Source of the DNA: an uncultured Flavobacteriales bacterium
Lineage (GTDB): Bacteria; Bacteroidota; Bacteroidia; Flavobacteriales; CAJXXR01
Direction: 5' to 3'
Assembly (NCBI GenBank): GCA_913063375.1
Contig: CAJXXR010000007.1
Coordinates: 1 to 64,000 of the forward strand
DNA length: 64,000 nt
A model generated the notes under the pieces. That model was not told the origin of the DNA, did no database searches, and saw only the letters and a list, made by a program, of their open reading frames with translations. The translations under genes and the position numbers were made by a program. Below, one piece after another: positions 9,582-19,088 of this stretch. Within the stretch, counting starts at the first letter, position 1; each line of letters begins with the position of its first letter.

Positions 9582-10010
9582 CTATTTATTTTTTAAATCT
9601 GGTTCTGCTGGGAATCCGTTCAAATCCATATTACCTATCCAGGTAAAGAACTCTACTAAATCATTCGCTTCATCGTCAGAAAAACCGTACGCAACCATCT
9701 TTCTACCTTTAGGAGCCCATGGCACTTTACTCATAAGAGCAGCCTTTACATAGCCAACCCCTCTTCTTTCCATTACCTTGGTAAGTTCTGGAGCATAATA
9801 GGCACCCTCTCCTAAAATGGTGTGACATCCCATACAGTTGTTGCTGTCGAAGATCTCTTTTCCTCGGATTACAGCTTCTGTAAGATTTTCTTCATGGGTC
9901 TGTTTTGGTACCTCCACCGACAGGGAGTGCCAACTAAGCCCAATAAAAATCAGGAAGAATACTACAGTCCCTCCTAAAAAGAATAATTTGGCCTGTTTTT
10001 TAGATAACAT
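9582..10010 (-). CDS. norC: Nitric oxide reductase cytochrome c subunit NorC
   Basis: A 142-residue membrane-anchored c-type cytochrome. One N-terminal transmembrane helix (about residues 10-27) is followed by the heme motif CMGCH (59-63) and axial Met105 in KMVAYGF. The segment LGEGAYYAPELTKV is characteristic of NorC. It receives electrons from periplasmic donors and passes them to NorB. As the first gene of the seven-gene operon, it sits under the promoter and the TGAC-N4-GTCA operator centred about 104 bases upstream of its ATG. Confidence 0.96.
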   Translation of the reverse strand: MLSKKQAKLFFLGGTVVFFLIFIGLSWHSLSVEVPKQTHEENLTEAVIRGKEIFDSNNCMGCHTILGEGAYYAPELTKVMERRGVGYVKAALMSKVPWAPKGRKMVAYGFSDDEANDLVEFFTWIGNMDLNGFPAEPDLKNK

Positions 10011-10076
10011 ATAATGCAGTTTTAATAAATTTTCGATCGATGAACCCTTCTAATCCACCCTCTTAATTTTGTTGTT

Positions 10077-10119
10077 ACAATTTATGCCCACTAAAAGCGT
10101 AAATCTCTGACATTAGTCA
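10077..10119 (-). promoter_or_regulatory. FNR/DNR-like operator and -7 element of the norC operon
   Basis: The palindrome TGACATTAGTCA at 10108-10119 (half-sites TGAC and GTCA, 4-base spacer) resembles the TTGAC-N4-GTCAA boxes of NO- or oxygen-sensing CRP/FNR regulators. On the minus strand the imperfect -7 element TAAATTGT (compare TAnnTTTG) lies at 10077-10084. That would put the palindrome about 41-44 bases upstream of the start point, the class II activation position. The spacing is what makes this convincing; the regulator itself is not in the window. Confidence 0.6.
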
Positions 10120-10507
10120 TGTTTACCTATGTTTTTTAACATATTTTAAGAATAATTTCAGGGGGTTTTCTCTATTAAATTGAATTTTATTATAACAAAA
10201 GATAAATACATTACAACCTATAATAATCTCCCATTGCCAATAATCACAACGGATTAAAGAAACCATAAGATAAAAATCAGTTCTTCTTTTCTACAGTCCC
10301 CTTGTTTTTGATTTATGGAATTCCCAAAAAACAGATCAAATAACCATATTCGGATAACTAGATCTTTTATTATTTTTTTAACAAATCTTAAGGATAAATT
10401 TAAGTCAAAAACACATCCGAAAATAAGCCCAAAAATTAATAAGAAATCGGCCTCCAACAATTCTCTTTATTTTGACTCAGATACTGCGATAAACCACAAT
10501 TTTAGCT
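10120..10507. other. Spacer between norC and the ABC-F gene
   Basis: About 390 bases of AT-rich DNA between divergent promoters. Short open frames exist on both strands here but have no start context, motif or codon character that I would trust. No RNA gene is seen. Confidence 0.4.
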
Positions 10508-10515
10508 TAAATTTG
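10508..10515 (+). promoter_or_regulatory. -7 element of the ABC-F gene
   Basis: TAAATTTG is an exact TAnnTTTG match ending 21 bases before the ATG at 10537. Confidence 0.55.
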
Positions 10516-10524
10516 CAGTCTTAA

Positions 10525-12147
<1,623 letters not shown>

Positions 12148-12162
12148 GTCGCCTTTAAATAT

Positions 12163-12198
12163 AAAAGCCGTCTCGATTAAATCGAGACGGCTTTTTTT
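12163..12198 (+). terminator. Intrinsic terminator of the ABC-F gene
   Basis: A 15-bp stem (left arm AAAAGCCGTCTCGAT) with a three-base loop is followed by seven T residues. It starts 15 bases after the stop codon. Confidence 0.9.
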
Positions 12199-12227
12199 GT
12201 TTTAACCCCATTACCTTTATCCTATTC

Positions 12228-13337
12228 CTAACCATTAATTAATTCAAAGGCTTTCTTCTCCTGCTCTACGCCATTTATGATAATAGACAATCCTTGCACT
12301 CCTTCATAAAATCTACGCGTACTAATCAGCTTAAAGGACTGCCTTCTTTGAATGGATTTTTTAGACTTTGAAGGATAGGTTTTCTCACTTATCTTAAATA
12401 CTTTCTTACGCTGATCACCAGTACTCCCTTTATAATAAATAGCATATTCCAATCGCACCAAAGCAGCTTCTAAAGAGGTATTTTCTAACTTGAATTCAAA
12501 ACTCAAATAATCTCCAATTTTCACTACTGGAGATAATATTTTCAAATTCTCCACCTGAATTGCAGGATTGGGACCTAAGCCAAAAATAGATAGTGCATGA
12601 ACATCCCCTTTTTTCAGTAAGGTTCTTGCTCCGTGTTTTACCAATTTATTCCTATTTATATCCTTCCCAATCCAATCCTTAAAAATTTCAAGTACAAAAT
12701 CCGGATGATCCTTTGATATATCATTCAAATTATTGGCAACACTCCTTCGTACATATTCTGAAGGATCATTTTTCAAATTTTCTAAAATGGGTTGTATAGG
12801 CGCTGGATTTTTCTTCAAGGCCGGTAATGCCATTGCCCAAGGTAATCTCGGTCTAGATCCTTCCGAAGCCAATCTACGGACGTGTTCATTTTCATCCAGA
12901 GACCAAGTTGTTAGTAGATCCAAGCTTCTATCTTGATTGGCTATTATAAATGGCCTTACCGCGAATTCACAACTTGCAAACTTCGTTACTTCTTTCATAG
13001 CCGACATGGCTTCCTCAAAATGGTTTTGTCCATACAATTCTATATAATCTGGAAAAAACATAAACTCAAAACCAAATTCAGAAATTTTATGTTCTTTCAA
13101 CTTCACAATACAAGCTTGAATACACTCTATGGCTTCCATAAAATCTGCAGGCATGAATTCGTGCAACACTAAAGAAGTATGGCGCATTCTATCTTTTAAT
13201 TCCTTTTGCTCCCAATCCGCTACAAAAATTCTTTTTTGAAATTCAGCTGTATCTAAATCAGCAATACACGTTTTAAGAACTTGAGAAAAGCGGTTATAAA
13301 ACGTTGGAGAGTACATATCTTTTAAGGGTGCAGCCAT
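12228..13337 (-). CDS. AlkC-type DNA alkylation repair glycosylase
   Basis: A 369-residue protein of the HEAT-like-repeat DNA glycosylase superfamily, AlkC branch. The recognisable AlkC stretch runs from about residue 145 to 215 and includes HVRRLASEGSRPRLPWA and EYVRRSVANNLNDISKDHP. The C-terminal ~100 residues (from about 265) form a beta-rich Ig-like domain, which is known in many AlkC proteins and helps grip DNA. Family members excise 3-methyladenine and 3-methylcytosine. It is transcribed alone, and I saw no alkylation-response operator. Confidence 0.85.
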   Translation of the reverse strand: MAAPLKDMYSPTFYNRFSQVLKTCIADLDTAEFQKRIFVADWEQKELKDRMRHTSLVLHEFMPADFMEAIECIQACIVKLKEHKISEFGFEFMFFPDYIELYGQNHFEEAMSAMKEVTKFASCEFAVRPFIIANQDRSLDLLTTWSLDENEHVRRLASEGSRPRLPWAMALPALKKNPAPIQPILENLKNDPSEYVRRSVANNLNDISKDHPDFVLEIFKDWIGKDINRNKLVKHGARTLLKKGDVHALSIFGLGPNPAIQVENLKILSPVVKIGDYLSFEFKLENTSLEAALVRLEYAIYYKGSTGDQRKKVFKISEKTYPSKSKKSIQRRQSFKLISTRRFYEGVQGLSIIINGVEQEKKAFELING

Positions 13338-13500
13338 TGGATCATTTTATTTTTTTGAAAAACTAAATTTACAATCTATAGAAATGCAATGCTATAAATA
13401 TGGTTGAATTTTTCTTATTCCTGTTAAATTAAATCATTACAGATAAAGGTTCACCCCTATTTCAATTAACTAAAAACTCTTAGACTCTATAAAATAATAG

Positions 13501-13508
13501 TACCTTTG
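13501..13508 (+). promoter_or_regulatory. -7 element of the small membrane protein gene
   Basis: TACCTTTG is an exact TAnnTTTG match, 16 bases before the ATG at 13525, implying a very short 5' leader. Confidence 0.55.
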
Positions 13509-13524
13509 CCAGACTAAATAAATC

Positions 13525-13833
13525 ATGATGCAGAAACTTAAAGAGCGTTGGGGCATAGAGTCCAATTTTCAAATTATCATCATCTTTTTGGTATTTTCTC
13601 TTACTGGATCGTCAGCATTGTGGGTGGCCAATCCAATTATGGAGCAAGTAGGATTGGATAGAGAAATAACGTCAGGCTATATTTTTTGGCCTTTACGTAT
13701 CCTTATAGTATTTCCTATTTATCAAATACTTCTGATTATTATCGGTACCCTTTTGGGCCAACATAAATTCTTTTGGAATATGGAGAAAAAAATGTTGAAA
13801 AGAATGGGGCTAGGACGTTTTATAAAAGACTAA
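13525..13833 (+). CDS. Small two-helix membrane protein (DUF6787-like)
   Basis: A 102-residue protein with transmembrane helices at about residues 15-35 and 58-80, a basic N-terminus (KLKERWGIE) and a basic amphipathic C-terminus ending GLGRFIKD. The pattern matches a widespread Bacteroidota family of small membrane proteins of unknown function. I believe this is DUF6787, though the family number is from memory. It is monocistronic, with its own promoter and a bidirectional terminator. No function is proposed. Confidence 0.75.
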   Translation: MMQKLKERWGIESNFQIIIIFLVFSLTGSSALWVANPIMEQVGLDREITSGYIFWPLRILIVFPIYQILLIIIGTLLGQHKFFWNMEKKMLKRMGLGRFIKD

Positions 13834-13870
13834 AAAAAAGTCATTCCAATAATTGGAATGACTTTTTTTT
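13832..13870. terminator. Bidirectional terminator between convergent genes
   Basis: The inverted repeat TCATTCCAA / TTGGAATGA with a TAA loop is flanked by an A-run on the left and a T-run on the right. It therefore works for both the small membrane protein gene and the E1 gene converging on it. Confidence 0.88.
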
Positions 13871-13889
13871 ATATAAATAACTAGCAATA

Positions 13890-15875
13890 TTAGTAACTCA
13901 TTAGCTTTTCAACCGTTTCTTCTAATCTCGCATCTGCCAAATAATCTTTCTCTAAATTTCCTGCAAAAGGAATAGGTGTATCCAAACTAGCACACCTTAG
14001 AATCGGTGCATCCAAATACTCAAAGCAGTGCTCTGTTATCAAGGCTGAAATTTCAGCACCTATACCTGTAAACATACTATCTTCATGTAAAACAAGTGCT
14101 CTACCTGTTTTACGCACAGAAGTAAAAATAGCTTCCTTATCCAAAGGTGCTAAAGATTGTAAATCAATAATATCAATTTGTACATTCGGATTTTTTTCTT
14201 GGTATTGCAAAGCCCAATGCACGCCCATTCCATAGGTGATTACAGAAAAATCTGACCCTTCCTTTACAGTACGTGCTTTTCCAATTTCTATATTAAATGA
14301 GTCCACAGCTACCTCTTCATACATGGACCTATACAAAGCTTTGTGCTCAAAAAACATTACAGGGTTAGGATCTTCAATAGCTGCCATAAGTAAGCCCTTA
14401 GCCTGGCTAGGCGTAGACGGATAAACAACTTTTAAACCAGGGGTTTTTGTAAACCAAGCTTCATTAGTTTGCGAATGAAATGGACCGGCTCCAACACCAG
14501 CACCACAAGGCATCCTAACAACAACATCAGCATTTTGATTCCATCTATAATAAGACTTAGCTAAGTTGTTGACGATTGGATTAAAACCACTACTTACAAA
14601 GTCCGCAAATTGCATTTCAACCACTGACTTTACCCCTTGAATAGAAAGCCCTAAAGCAGCGCTTAAGATGGCTGATTCACAAATGGGTGTGTTCCGAACA
14701 CGTTCTTTCCCAAATTGCTCCATAAAGCCATCCGTAATTTTAAATACCCCACCATAATCTGCAATATCTTGCCCCATGATGACCATGTCATCATTTTGCT
14801 CCATTGCTTGCCTTAAACCATTCGAAATAGCATCTACCATTCGAATATTCTCCACCTTGTCTGTCTTGGGTGTTACAGGTTTGAAATCATGTGGCGCATA
14901 GACATCCGACAACTCCGCTGCTCGACTGGATTGAATAGCATCTTCAGCATAGGCATCATCCCAAGCTGCTTGGACCTCTTCTTTTATGGACTCCTTTAAA
15001 GTATCCATATCAGCTTGTGTCAAAACTTTTTCAGCTAGCAGATAAGACTCAAAGTTTTCTACGGGATCCTTCTCTGCCCAATGTTCCATCAATTCTTGAG
15101 GAACATATTTAGTTCCTGACGCCTCTTCATGACCGCGCATTCTAAATGTTTGACACTCCACCAGAACTGGCTTTGGATTTTCCTTTAGTTCTTCTGCGAT
15201 TTTTGAAATGGTTTCATAGACTTCCAAGATATTGTTCCCATCAATACGATAAGACTCCATTCCATACCCTTTCGCTCTATCCGACAAGTGTTCACAGCGG
15301 TATTGTTCATTAGACGGAGTAGATAATCCATAACCATTATTTTCTATGATAAAAATAACAGGAAGATCCCAAACTGAAGCTACGTTCAAGGCTTCATGAA
15401 AATCACCCTCACTGGTTCCTCCATCACCGGTAAAAACAACCGTTGTTTTACCATTATTTTTTAGTTTATTCGCAAGAGCAAGCCCATCAGCAACCGCCAA
15501 CTGAGGTCCCAAATGAGAAATCATTCCAACAATATTATAGTCTTGGGTACCGAAATGAAAGGATCGATCTCTCCCCTTAGTAAATCCGTTGGCTTTACCT
15601 TGAAATTGAGAAAACAATCTTTTAAGTGGTACTCCACGTGTAGTAAAAACCCCTAAATTTCTATGCATTGGTAGGATGTATTCATCCTTTGACAATGCCG
15701 CTGTAGCCCCCACGGCAATAGCTTCTTGACCAATACCTCCAAACCACTTACTAATGCGACCTTGGCGAAGAAGAATTAACATTTTTTCTTCTATAATACG
15801 GGGTTTAACAATAGCGGTATATAATTCTTTTAATTTATCCTTTGATAGCTTACCACGGATATACTTTATATGCAT
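13890..15875 (-). CDS. 2-oxoacid dehydrogenase E1, alpha-beta fusion
   Basis: A 661-residue thiamine-diphosphate enzyme joining E1 alpha (about residues 1-320) and E1 beta (about 335-661). The alpha half has the ThDP/Mg motif GDGGTSEGDFHEALN and then ENNGYGLST. The beta half starts at VRMVDAISNGLRQAM and contains GQDIADYGGVFKITDG and the PCGAGVGAGPFHSQ segment. It decarboxylates a 2-oxoacid and passes the acyl group to an E2 lipoyl protein. The fused architecture is common in Bacteroidota, and branched-chain 2-oxoacids are the most likely substrate, but pyruvate cannot be excluded. No E2 or E3 gene lies nearby. Confidence 0.9.
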   Translation of the reverse strand: MHIKYIRGKLSKDKLKELYTAIVKPRIIEEKMLILLRQGRISKWFGGIGQEAIAVGATAALSKDEYILPMHRNLGVFTTRGVPLKRLFSQFQGKANGFTKGRDRSFHFGTQDYNIVGMISHLGPQLAVADGLALANKLKNNGKTTVVFTGDGGTSEGDFHEALNVASVWDLPVIFIIENNGYGLSTPSNEQYRCEHLSDRAKGYGMESYRIDGNNILEVYETISKIAEELKENPKPVLVECQTFRMRGHEEASGTKYVPQELMEHWAEKDPVENFESYLLAEKVLTQADMDTLKESIKEEVQAAWDDAYAEDAIQSSRAAELSDVYAPHDFKPVTPKTDKVENIRMVDAISNGLRQAMEQNDDMVIMGQDIADYGGVFKITDGFMEQFGKERVRNTPICESAILSAALGLSIQGVKSVVEMQFADFVSSGFNPIVNNLAKSYYRWNQNADVVVRMPCGAGVGAGPFHSQTNEAWFTKTPGLKVVYPSTPSQAKGLLMAAIEDPNPVMFFEHKALYRSMYEEVAVDSFNIEIGKARTVKEGSDFSVITYGMGVHWALQYQEKNPNVQIDIIDLQSLAPLDKEAIFTSVRKTGRALVLHEDSMFTGIGAEISALITEHCFEYLDAPILRCASLDTPIPFAGNLEKDYLADARLEETVEKLMSY

Positions 15876-15969
15876 TTCTTATCTTTTTTCAAAAAGTGAA
15901 ATGCAAAGTAGTGATTTTCATTTAAACCAAAGCGTGATAATAAACATAAATCTCTATATATGTTGAATT

Positions 15970-16677
15970 TTAAGAAGCCAAATAGGCGATATAAAATCCA
16001 ACGCAAACAGCCAGTAATTTAAAACCATTGAATTTATGACTACTTGTGCTTTCGTAAAGTATGGTGGTTGAAATATGCAATAATAAACCAAGAACCAAAG
16101 CCAACAATTCCACATGGAATTCTTGTAACAAGGGGATATATTGTCCAGCATAATAACCAATTGGTCCACACAATCCGAAACCTATAAATAATAATAATCC
16201 TATATTTTTAGACGATTTAAGTTCAGACAACAATCCCGCTAATACTAAGCTTACCGGAACCTTATGTAACATAATCCCCCAAAAGAGATTATTGTGGCCA
16301 TGATCATGACTATGCCCATGGTCCCCAACATGCAAAGGAGTAGTTTCTAAAATAGCATGAACTGCTAATGCAAACAACAAGGCAAAAGGCATTTTAGCAC
16401 TGTGTAAATGAGCATGTCCATGTTCTATCCCTTTACTCATAAATTCCAGTAATAACTGAATAAAGAAACCTCCCAGTATCCAAAATCCTATTTGGTAGGG
16501 TTGGGTACTTTCTGAAAATATTTCAGGAAGAATATGTAAAAAAGCCAATCCAAATAGAAAGGCTCCACTAAAAATAGTAATGAATTTCAACCAGGATTTT
16601 TTGATCCAATCCATCCCAAATTGATAGAAGAAAAAACCTGAAAAGGCTGCTGAAAATAATAACAAAGCTTGCTGCAT
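15970..16677 (-). CDS. ZIP family divalent metal transporter
   Basis: A 235-residue membrane protein with about seven to eight transmembrane helices. A histidine-rich segment near residues 88-130 (HGHAHLHSAK, then HVGDHGHSHDHGHN) lies in a cytoplasmic loop. The helix IV/V signature is present as HAILETTPLH and, after the loop, GIMLHKVPVSLVLAGLL, where HK.P is the metal-path motif of the ZIP family. It probably imports zinc or a related divalent metal. It is two bases downstream of the methyltransferase gene, so the two share a transcript. Confidence 0.88.
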   Translation of the reverse strand: MQQALLLFSAAFSGFFFYQFGMDWIKKSWLKFITIFSGAFLFGLAFLHILPEIFSESTQPYQIGFWILGGFFIQLLLEFMSKGIEHGHAHLHSAKMPFALLFALAVHAILETTPLHVGDHGHSHDHGHNNLFWGIMLHKVPVSLVLAGLLSELKSSKNIGLLLFIGFGLCGPIGYYAGQYIPLLQEFHVELLALVLGLLLHISTTILYESTSSHKFNGFKLLAVCVGFYIAYLAS

Positions 16678-16679
16678 AA

Positions 16680-17411
16680 CTATTTCTTTTTAGCCACTAA
16701 GATTAATCGATCTGAGGTTTCAGGATCAAAGGCTTCTAAAGAAAAATTACCAAATGTATCTATTATTTCCATTGAGTGTTTTTCCAACATTTGTTTAAAA
16801 TCCGTAAGTAAAATACCCATTACCGATTCCTGGAATTGGTATTTCTCCCCGTTATCATCAAATTGAATTTGCTTGTATATAATTCTATTCTCCACAAATC
16901 TTCGAATATGAAATTCTATCGAATCAACCGTCTTTACTTCCTCAGCCACCAATTCTTTTACAACGCGGTGTGCATTCATAAAATCAAATACAAAATAACC
17001 GCCTGGCTTTATTTTACTGCTGAAATTTTCAATCACCTTTTCATGTTCAGTAATAGAATCAAAATAACCGAAACTGGTGAATAAATTCAATACAGCATCT
17101 ACTGAAAAAGTCCAATCTAAGCTATCTCGCATATCGTGAACTTTAAAGGACAACCCTTCAGATACATCCTTATTCGCGAAAGCTATACTTTCTGATGAAA
17201 GATCCATCCCAATCACCTTATAGCCTTGATTGTGTAAAAAATGGGCATGCCTACCCTTTCCACAAGCCATATCTACCAATAAAGATCCCTCAGCCAAACT
17301 TAAATAGGACAATAAGTTTTCCATAAAAAACTCTGCTTCCTTTTCATCTCTGTTTTTATACAATATATGATAGTAGTGGGTATTGAACCAACTTGAGAAC
17401 CAATCTGCCAT
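16680..17411 (-). CDS. Class I SAM-dependent methyltransferase
   Basis: A Rossmann-fold methyltransferase of about 243 residues. Motif I is VDMACGKGRHAHFL, motif II GMDLSSES, and the post-I region DAVLNLFTSFGYF; the C-terminal half is beta-rich. The substrate cannot be told from sequence. I place the start at 17411 (MADWFSSWF) rather than the in-frame ATG at 17429, because a perfect TAnnTTTG promoter element at 17427-17434 would overlap the longer form. It is followed two bases later by the ZIP gene. Confidence 0.87.
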   Translation of the reverse strand: MADWFSSWFNTHYYHILYKNRDEKEAEFFMENLLSYLSLAEGSLLVDMACGKGRHAHFLHNQGYKVIGMDLSSESIAFANKDVSEGLSFKVHDMRDSLDWTFSVDAVLNLFTSFGYFDSITEHEKVIENFSSKIKPGGYFVFDFMNAHRVVKELVAEEVKTVDSIEFHIRRFVENRIIYKQIQFDDNGEKYQFQESVMGILLTDFKQMLEKHSMEIIDTFGNFSLEAFDPETSDRLILVAKKK

Positions 17412-17426
17412 TTGATAAATTTTTAT

Positions 17427-17434
17427 CAAAAATA
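17427..17434 (-). promoter_or_regulatory. -7 element of the methyltransferase-ZIP operon
   Basis: TATTTTTG on the minus strand is an exact TAnnTTTG match. A TTG lies upstream with a 16-base spacer (17451-17453), close to the 17-23 base spacing known for this promoter class. It decides the start codon of the methyltransferase. Confidence 0.6.
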
Positions 17435-17590
17435 CATTTTATTTTAAATGCAATACTGTTTCATCTACAGAGATTTTATTCTTTTTGCACATTTAAAAAA
17501 CGTCCCCCTCACAACATTTAACAGATTAAAACCACCGACGTTACTGCAATTGAATAAAATAGTGTAATTTCATGTGCCCAATTAAAACTG

Positions 17591-17606
17591 TCTGACAATG
17601 GTCAGA
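17591..17606 (+). promoter_or_regulatory. Perfect palindrome before the hydrolase gene
   Basis: TCTGACAATGGTCAGA is a perfect 6-4-6 inverted repeat ending 31 bases before the ATG at 17638. It shares the CTGAC-N4-GTCA core with the site upstream of norC, so it looks like a CRP/FNR-family operator. No TAnnTTTG element is visible after it. Confidence 0.5.
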
Positions 17607-17637
17607 AAAAAATTAGCAAACCCAATAACCAAATTTC

Positions 17638-18585
17638 ATGTTGAAAAAATTCCTCTTACTAACTGCCTTTATTATTCAAATTTCAGCCTTCGCGCAATCT
17701 TGGGAAGAGTTCCAACTAAGTCATGAAGCTGATCTTGGAAAAACCTATGGTACTCATATAAAGACAGCTGACAAAAATACAGTTGTACTAATAATACCTG
17801 GATCGGGACCAACAGATAGAAATGGAAACAGCACAATTGCAGGTGAAAACAACTCTTTAAAATACCTTGCTGAAGATTTAGCTAAACAAGGAATCTCCAG
17901 CCTTCGTATTGATAAACGAGGTGTAAACATATCAGATCAAAGCCCAGAGATTGCAAATAAAATGACTTTTGAGGTATTTATTATGGATGCCATCAACTGG
18001 GTGAACTATCTAAAAAAAGAAAAAGGATATAAAAACATTTTACTGTTAGGTCATAGCCAAGGTTCATTAGTATCTCTTATAGCAGCAAAAGCTTCTAAAG
18101 ATGTAAAAGGTATTATTTCTGTAGCAGGATCTGGTAAGAGTGCAGACGAACTTATTCTTCGACAACTGGAATTAAATGCACCAAAATTAAGAAACATTGC
18201 AGTAAGATATTTTAATCAAATGAAGAATGGAGAAAAAGTAACGGATATCCACCCTATGCTTGCTTCCCTTTTCAATGAAAAAACCAATAATTTCTTAGCC
18301 TCATGGATCATTTTCAATCCATCGGATGAGATTCAAGCAGTGAAAGTACCAATACTAATTATTCAAGGAAGTTCAGACTTGCAAGTAAGTATTGAAAACG
18401 CAGAACAGCTTAGAGCAAATGCGATGTTATCTCCTAACGTTCAATTCGCAGTGATAAGCCACATGAACCATGTACTTAAACTGGTTGAAAATGAGGAAGA
18501 AAATTTAAAAAGCTATAAAGATCCATCTGTACCGATTGCTCCAGAATTCATGGATGTATTGATCAAATGGGTGAAGAACCAATAA
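17638..18585 (+). CDS. Exported alpha/beta hydrolase
   Basis: A 315-residue serine hydrolase with a signal peptide (residues 1-20, cleavage after AFAQ). The oxyanion-hole segment IPGSGPTDRNGN starts near residue 53, the nucleophile elbow GHSQG is at 138-142 (Ser140), the acidic residue is probably in QGSSDLQV, and His is in SHMNHVLK. This matches the secreted esterase-like hydrolases of Bacteroidota (dienelactone-hydrolase/COG1073 type). The substrate is unknown. It is followed 10 bases later by the pterin dehydratase gene. Confidence 0.85.
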   Translation: MLKKFLLLTAFIIQISAFAQSWEEFQLSHEADLGKTYGTHIKTADKNTVVLIIPGSGPTDRNGNSTIAGENNSLKYLAEDLAKQGISSLRIDKRGVNISDQSPEIANKMTFEVFIMDAINWVNYLKKEKGYKNILLLGHSQGSLVSLIAAKASKDVKGIISVAGSGKSADELILRQLELNAPKLRNIAVRYFNQMKNGEKVTDIHPMLASLFNEKTNNFLASWIIFNPSDEIQAVKVPILIIQGSSDLQVSIENAEQLRANAMLSPNVQFAVISHMNHVLKLVENEEENLKSYKDPSVPIAPEFMDVLIKWVKNQ

Positions 18586-18595
18586 ATATACTATT

Positions 18596-18883
18596 TTGAA
18601 AAAACTAGATTCAGAAGCAATTCAACAAGCTTTAAACGAATTGGAAGGTTGGGAATTGATAGACGGAATGCTCCAAAGAAAATTGGTATTCAGTAATTTC
18701 ATTACCTGTTTTACCTTTATGACAAAAATAGCATTTGAAGCAGAGAAAATGAATCATCACCCTGAATGGTTCAATGTATATAATAAACTTACCATTCGTC
18801 TTTCTACACATGATGCCAATGGAATAACGGACTTAGATATTAAACTGGCGACCAAAATTGATCAGTTTGCGACTAGTATCTAA
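18596..18883 (+). CDS. phhB: Pterin-4a-carbinolamine dehydratase, TTG start
   Basis: A 95-residue protein with the family's hallmark residues: His54-His55-Pro56 in EKMNHHPEW and the LSTHD segment with His72-Asp73. It dehydrates 4a-hydroxy-tetrahydrobiopterin formed by phenylalanine hydroxylase, so the pterin cofactor can be recycled. The only start that yields the complete N-terminus is TTG at 18596, and no in-frame ATG precedes it. It follows the hydrolase gene by 10 bases and lies upstream of the phhA attenuator, so it would not itself be under that control. Confidence 0.93.
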   Translation: MKKLDSEAIQQALNELEGWELIDGMLQRKLVFSNFITCFTFMTKIAFEAEKMNHHPEWFNVYNKLTIRLSTHDANGITDLDIKLATKIDQFATSI

Positions 18884-18926
18884 AGAATACTTTATATCTA
18901 ACTATAATACTTCCAATAAAATTTGG

Positions 18927-18934
18927 TAGTTTTG
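18927..18934 (+). promoter_or_regulatory. -7 element of the phhA leader transcript
   Basis: TAGTTTTG is an exact TAnnTTTG match. It predicts a start point near 18941, some 15 bases before the leader-peptide ATG at 18956. This places the leader and phhA on their own transcript, separate from phhB. Confidence 0.6.
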
Positions 18935-18955
18935 AATTAATTATTGCCTTACTCA

Positions 18956-19009
18956 ATGAACAACAACTGTACATATTACTATTATTATACAGATCCCAAC
19001 TGGAACTGA
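18956..19009 (+). CDS. Tyrosine-rich attenuator leader peptide
   Basis: An ATG-started, TGA-terminated 17-codon frame encodes MNNNCTYYYYYTDPNWN, with five consecutive Tyr codons at 18974-18988. It lies after a promoter element and 36 bases before a strong intrinsic terminator, which in turn precedes the phenylalanine hydroxylase gene. Runs of the regulated amino acid are the mark of attenuation leader peptides, and here the amino acid is the product of the enzyme encoded next. The short frame is not otherwise protein-like. Function is inferred, but architecture and logic agree. Confidence 0.82.
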   Translation: MNNNCTYYYYYTDPNWN

Positions 19010-19077
19010 GAGTAGTCGTATGCATATAATTTATATAGTAACACTAAGCCCGGTTCGTAAGAACCGGGCTTTTTTTA
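19003..19077 (+). terminator. Attenuator terminator before phhA, with candidate antiterminator
   Basis: The terminator is a perfect 11-bp stem at 19046-19071 (left arm AAGCCCGGTTC, loop GTAA, right arm GAACCGGGCTT) followed by a T-run to 19076. A competing pairing is possible: GAACTG at 19003-19008, overlapping the leader stop codon, can pair with CGGTTC at 19051-19056 (six pairs, one G-U). A ribosome finishing the leader would cover 19003-19008 and allow termination. A ribosome stalled at the Tyr codons would leave it free to block the terminator. The terminator is certain; the antiterminator is a weaker inference. Confidence 0.85.
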
Positions 19078-19088
19078 TGCTCAATTTT

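Noticed and set aside
10254..10524. Short open frames on both strands before the ABC-F gene
   Set aside because: Low-complexity, AT-driven frames overlapping promoter DNA, with no motif and no start context.
19020..19088. Longer in-frame start for phhA at 19020 (MHIIYIV...)
   Set aside because: The frame runs through the perfect terminator hairpin and its U-run. It lacks family similarity before MKQLYNKY, and the region is better explained as an attenuator.
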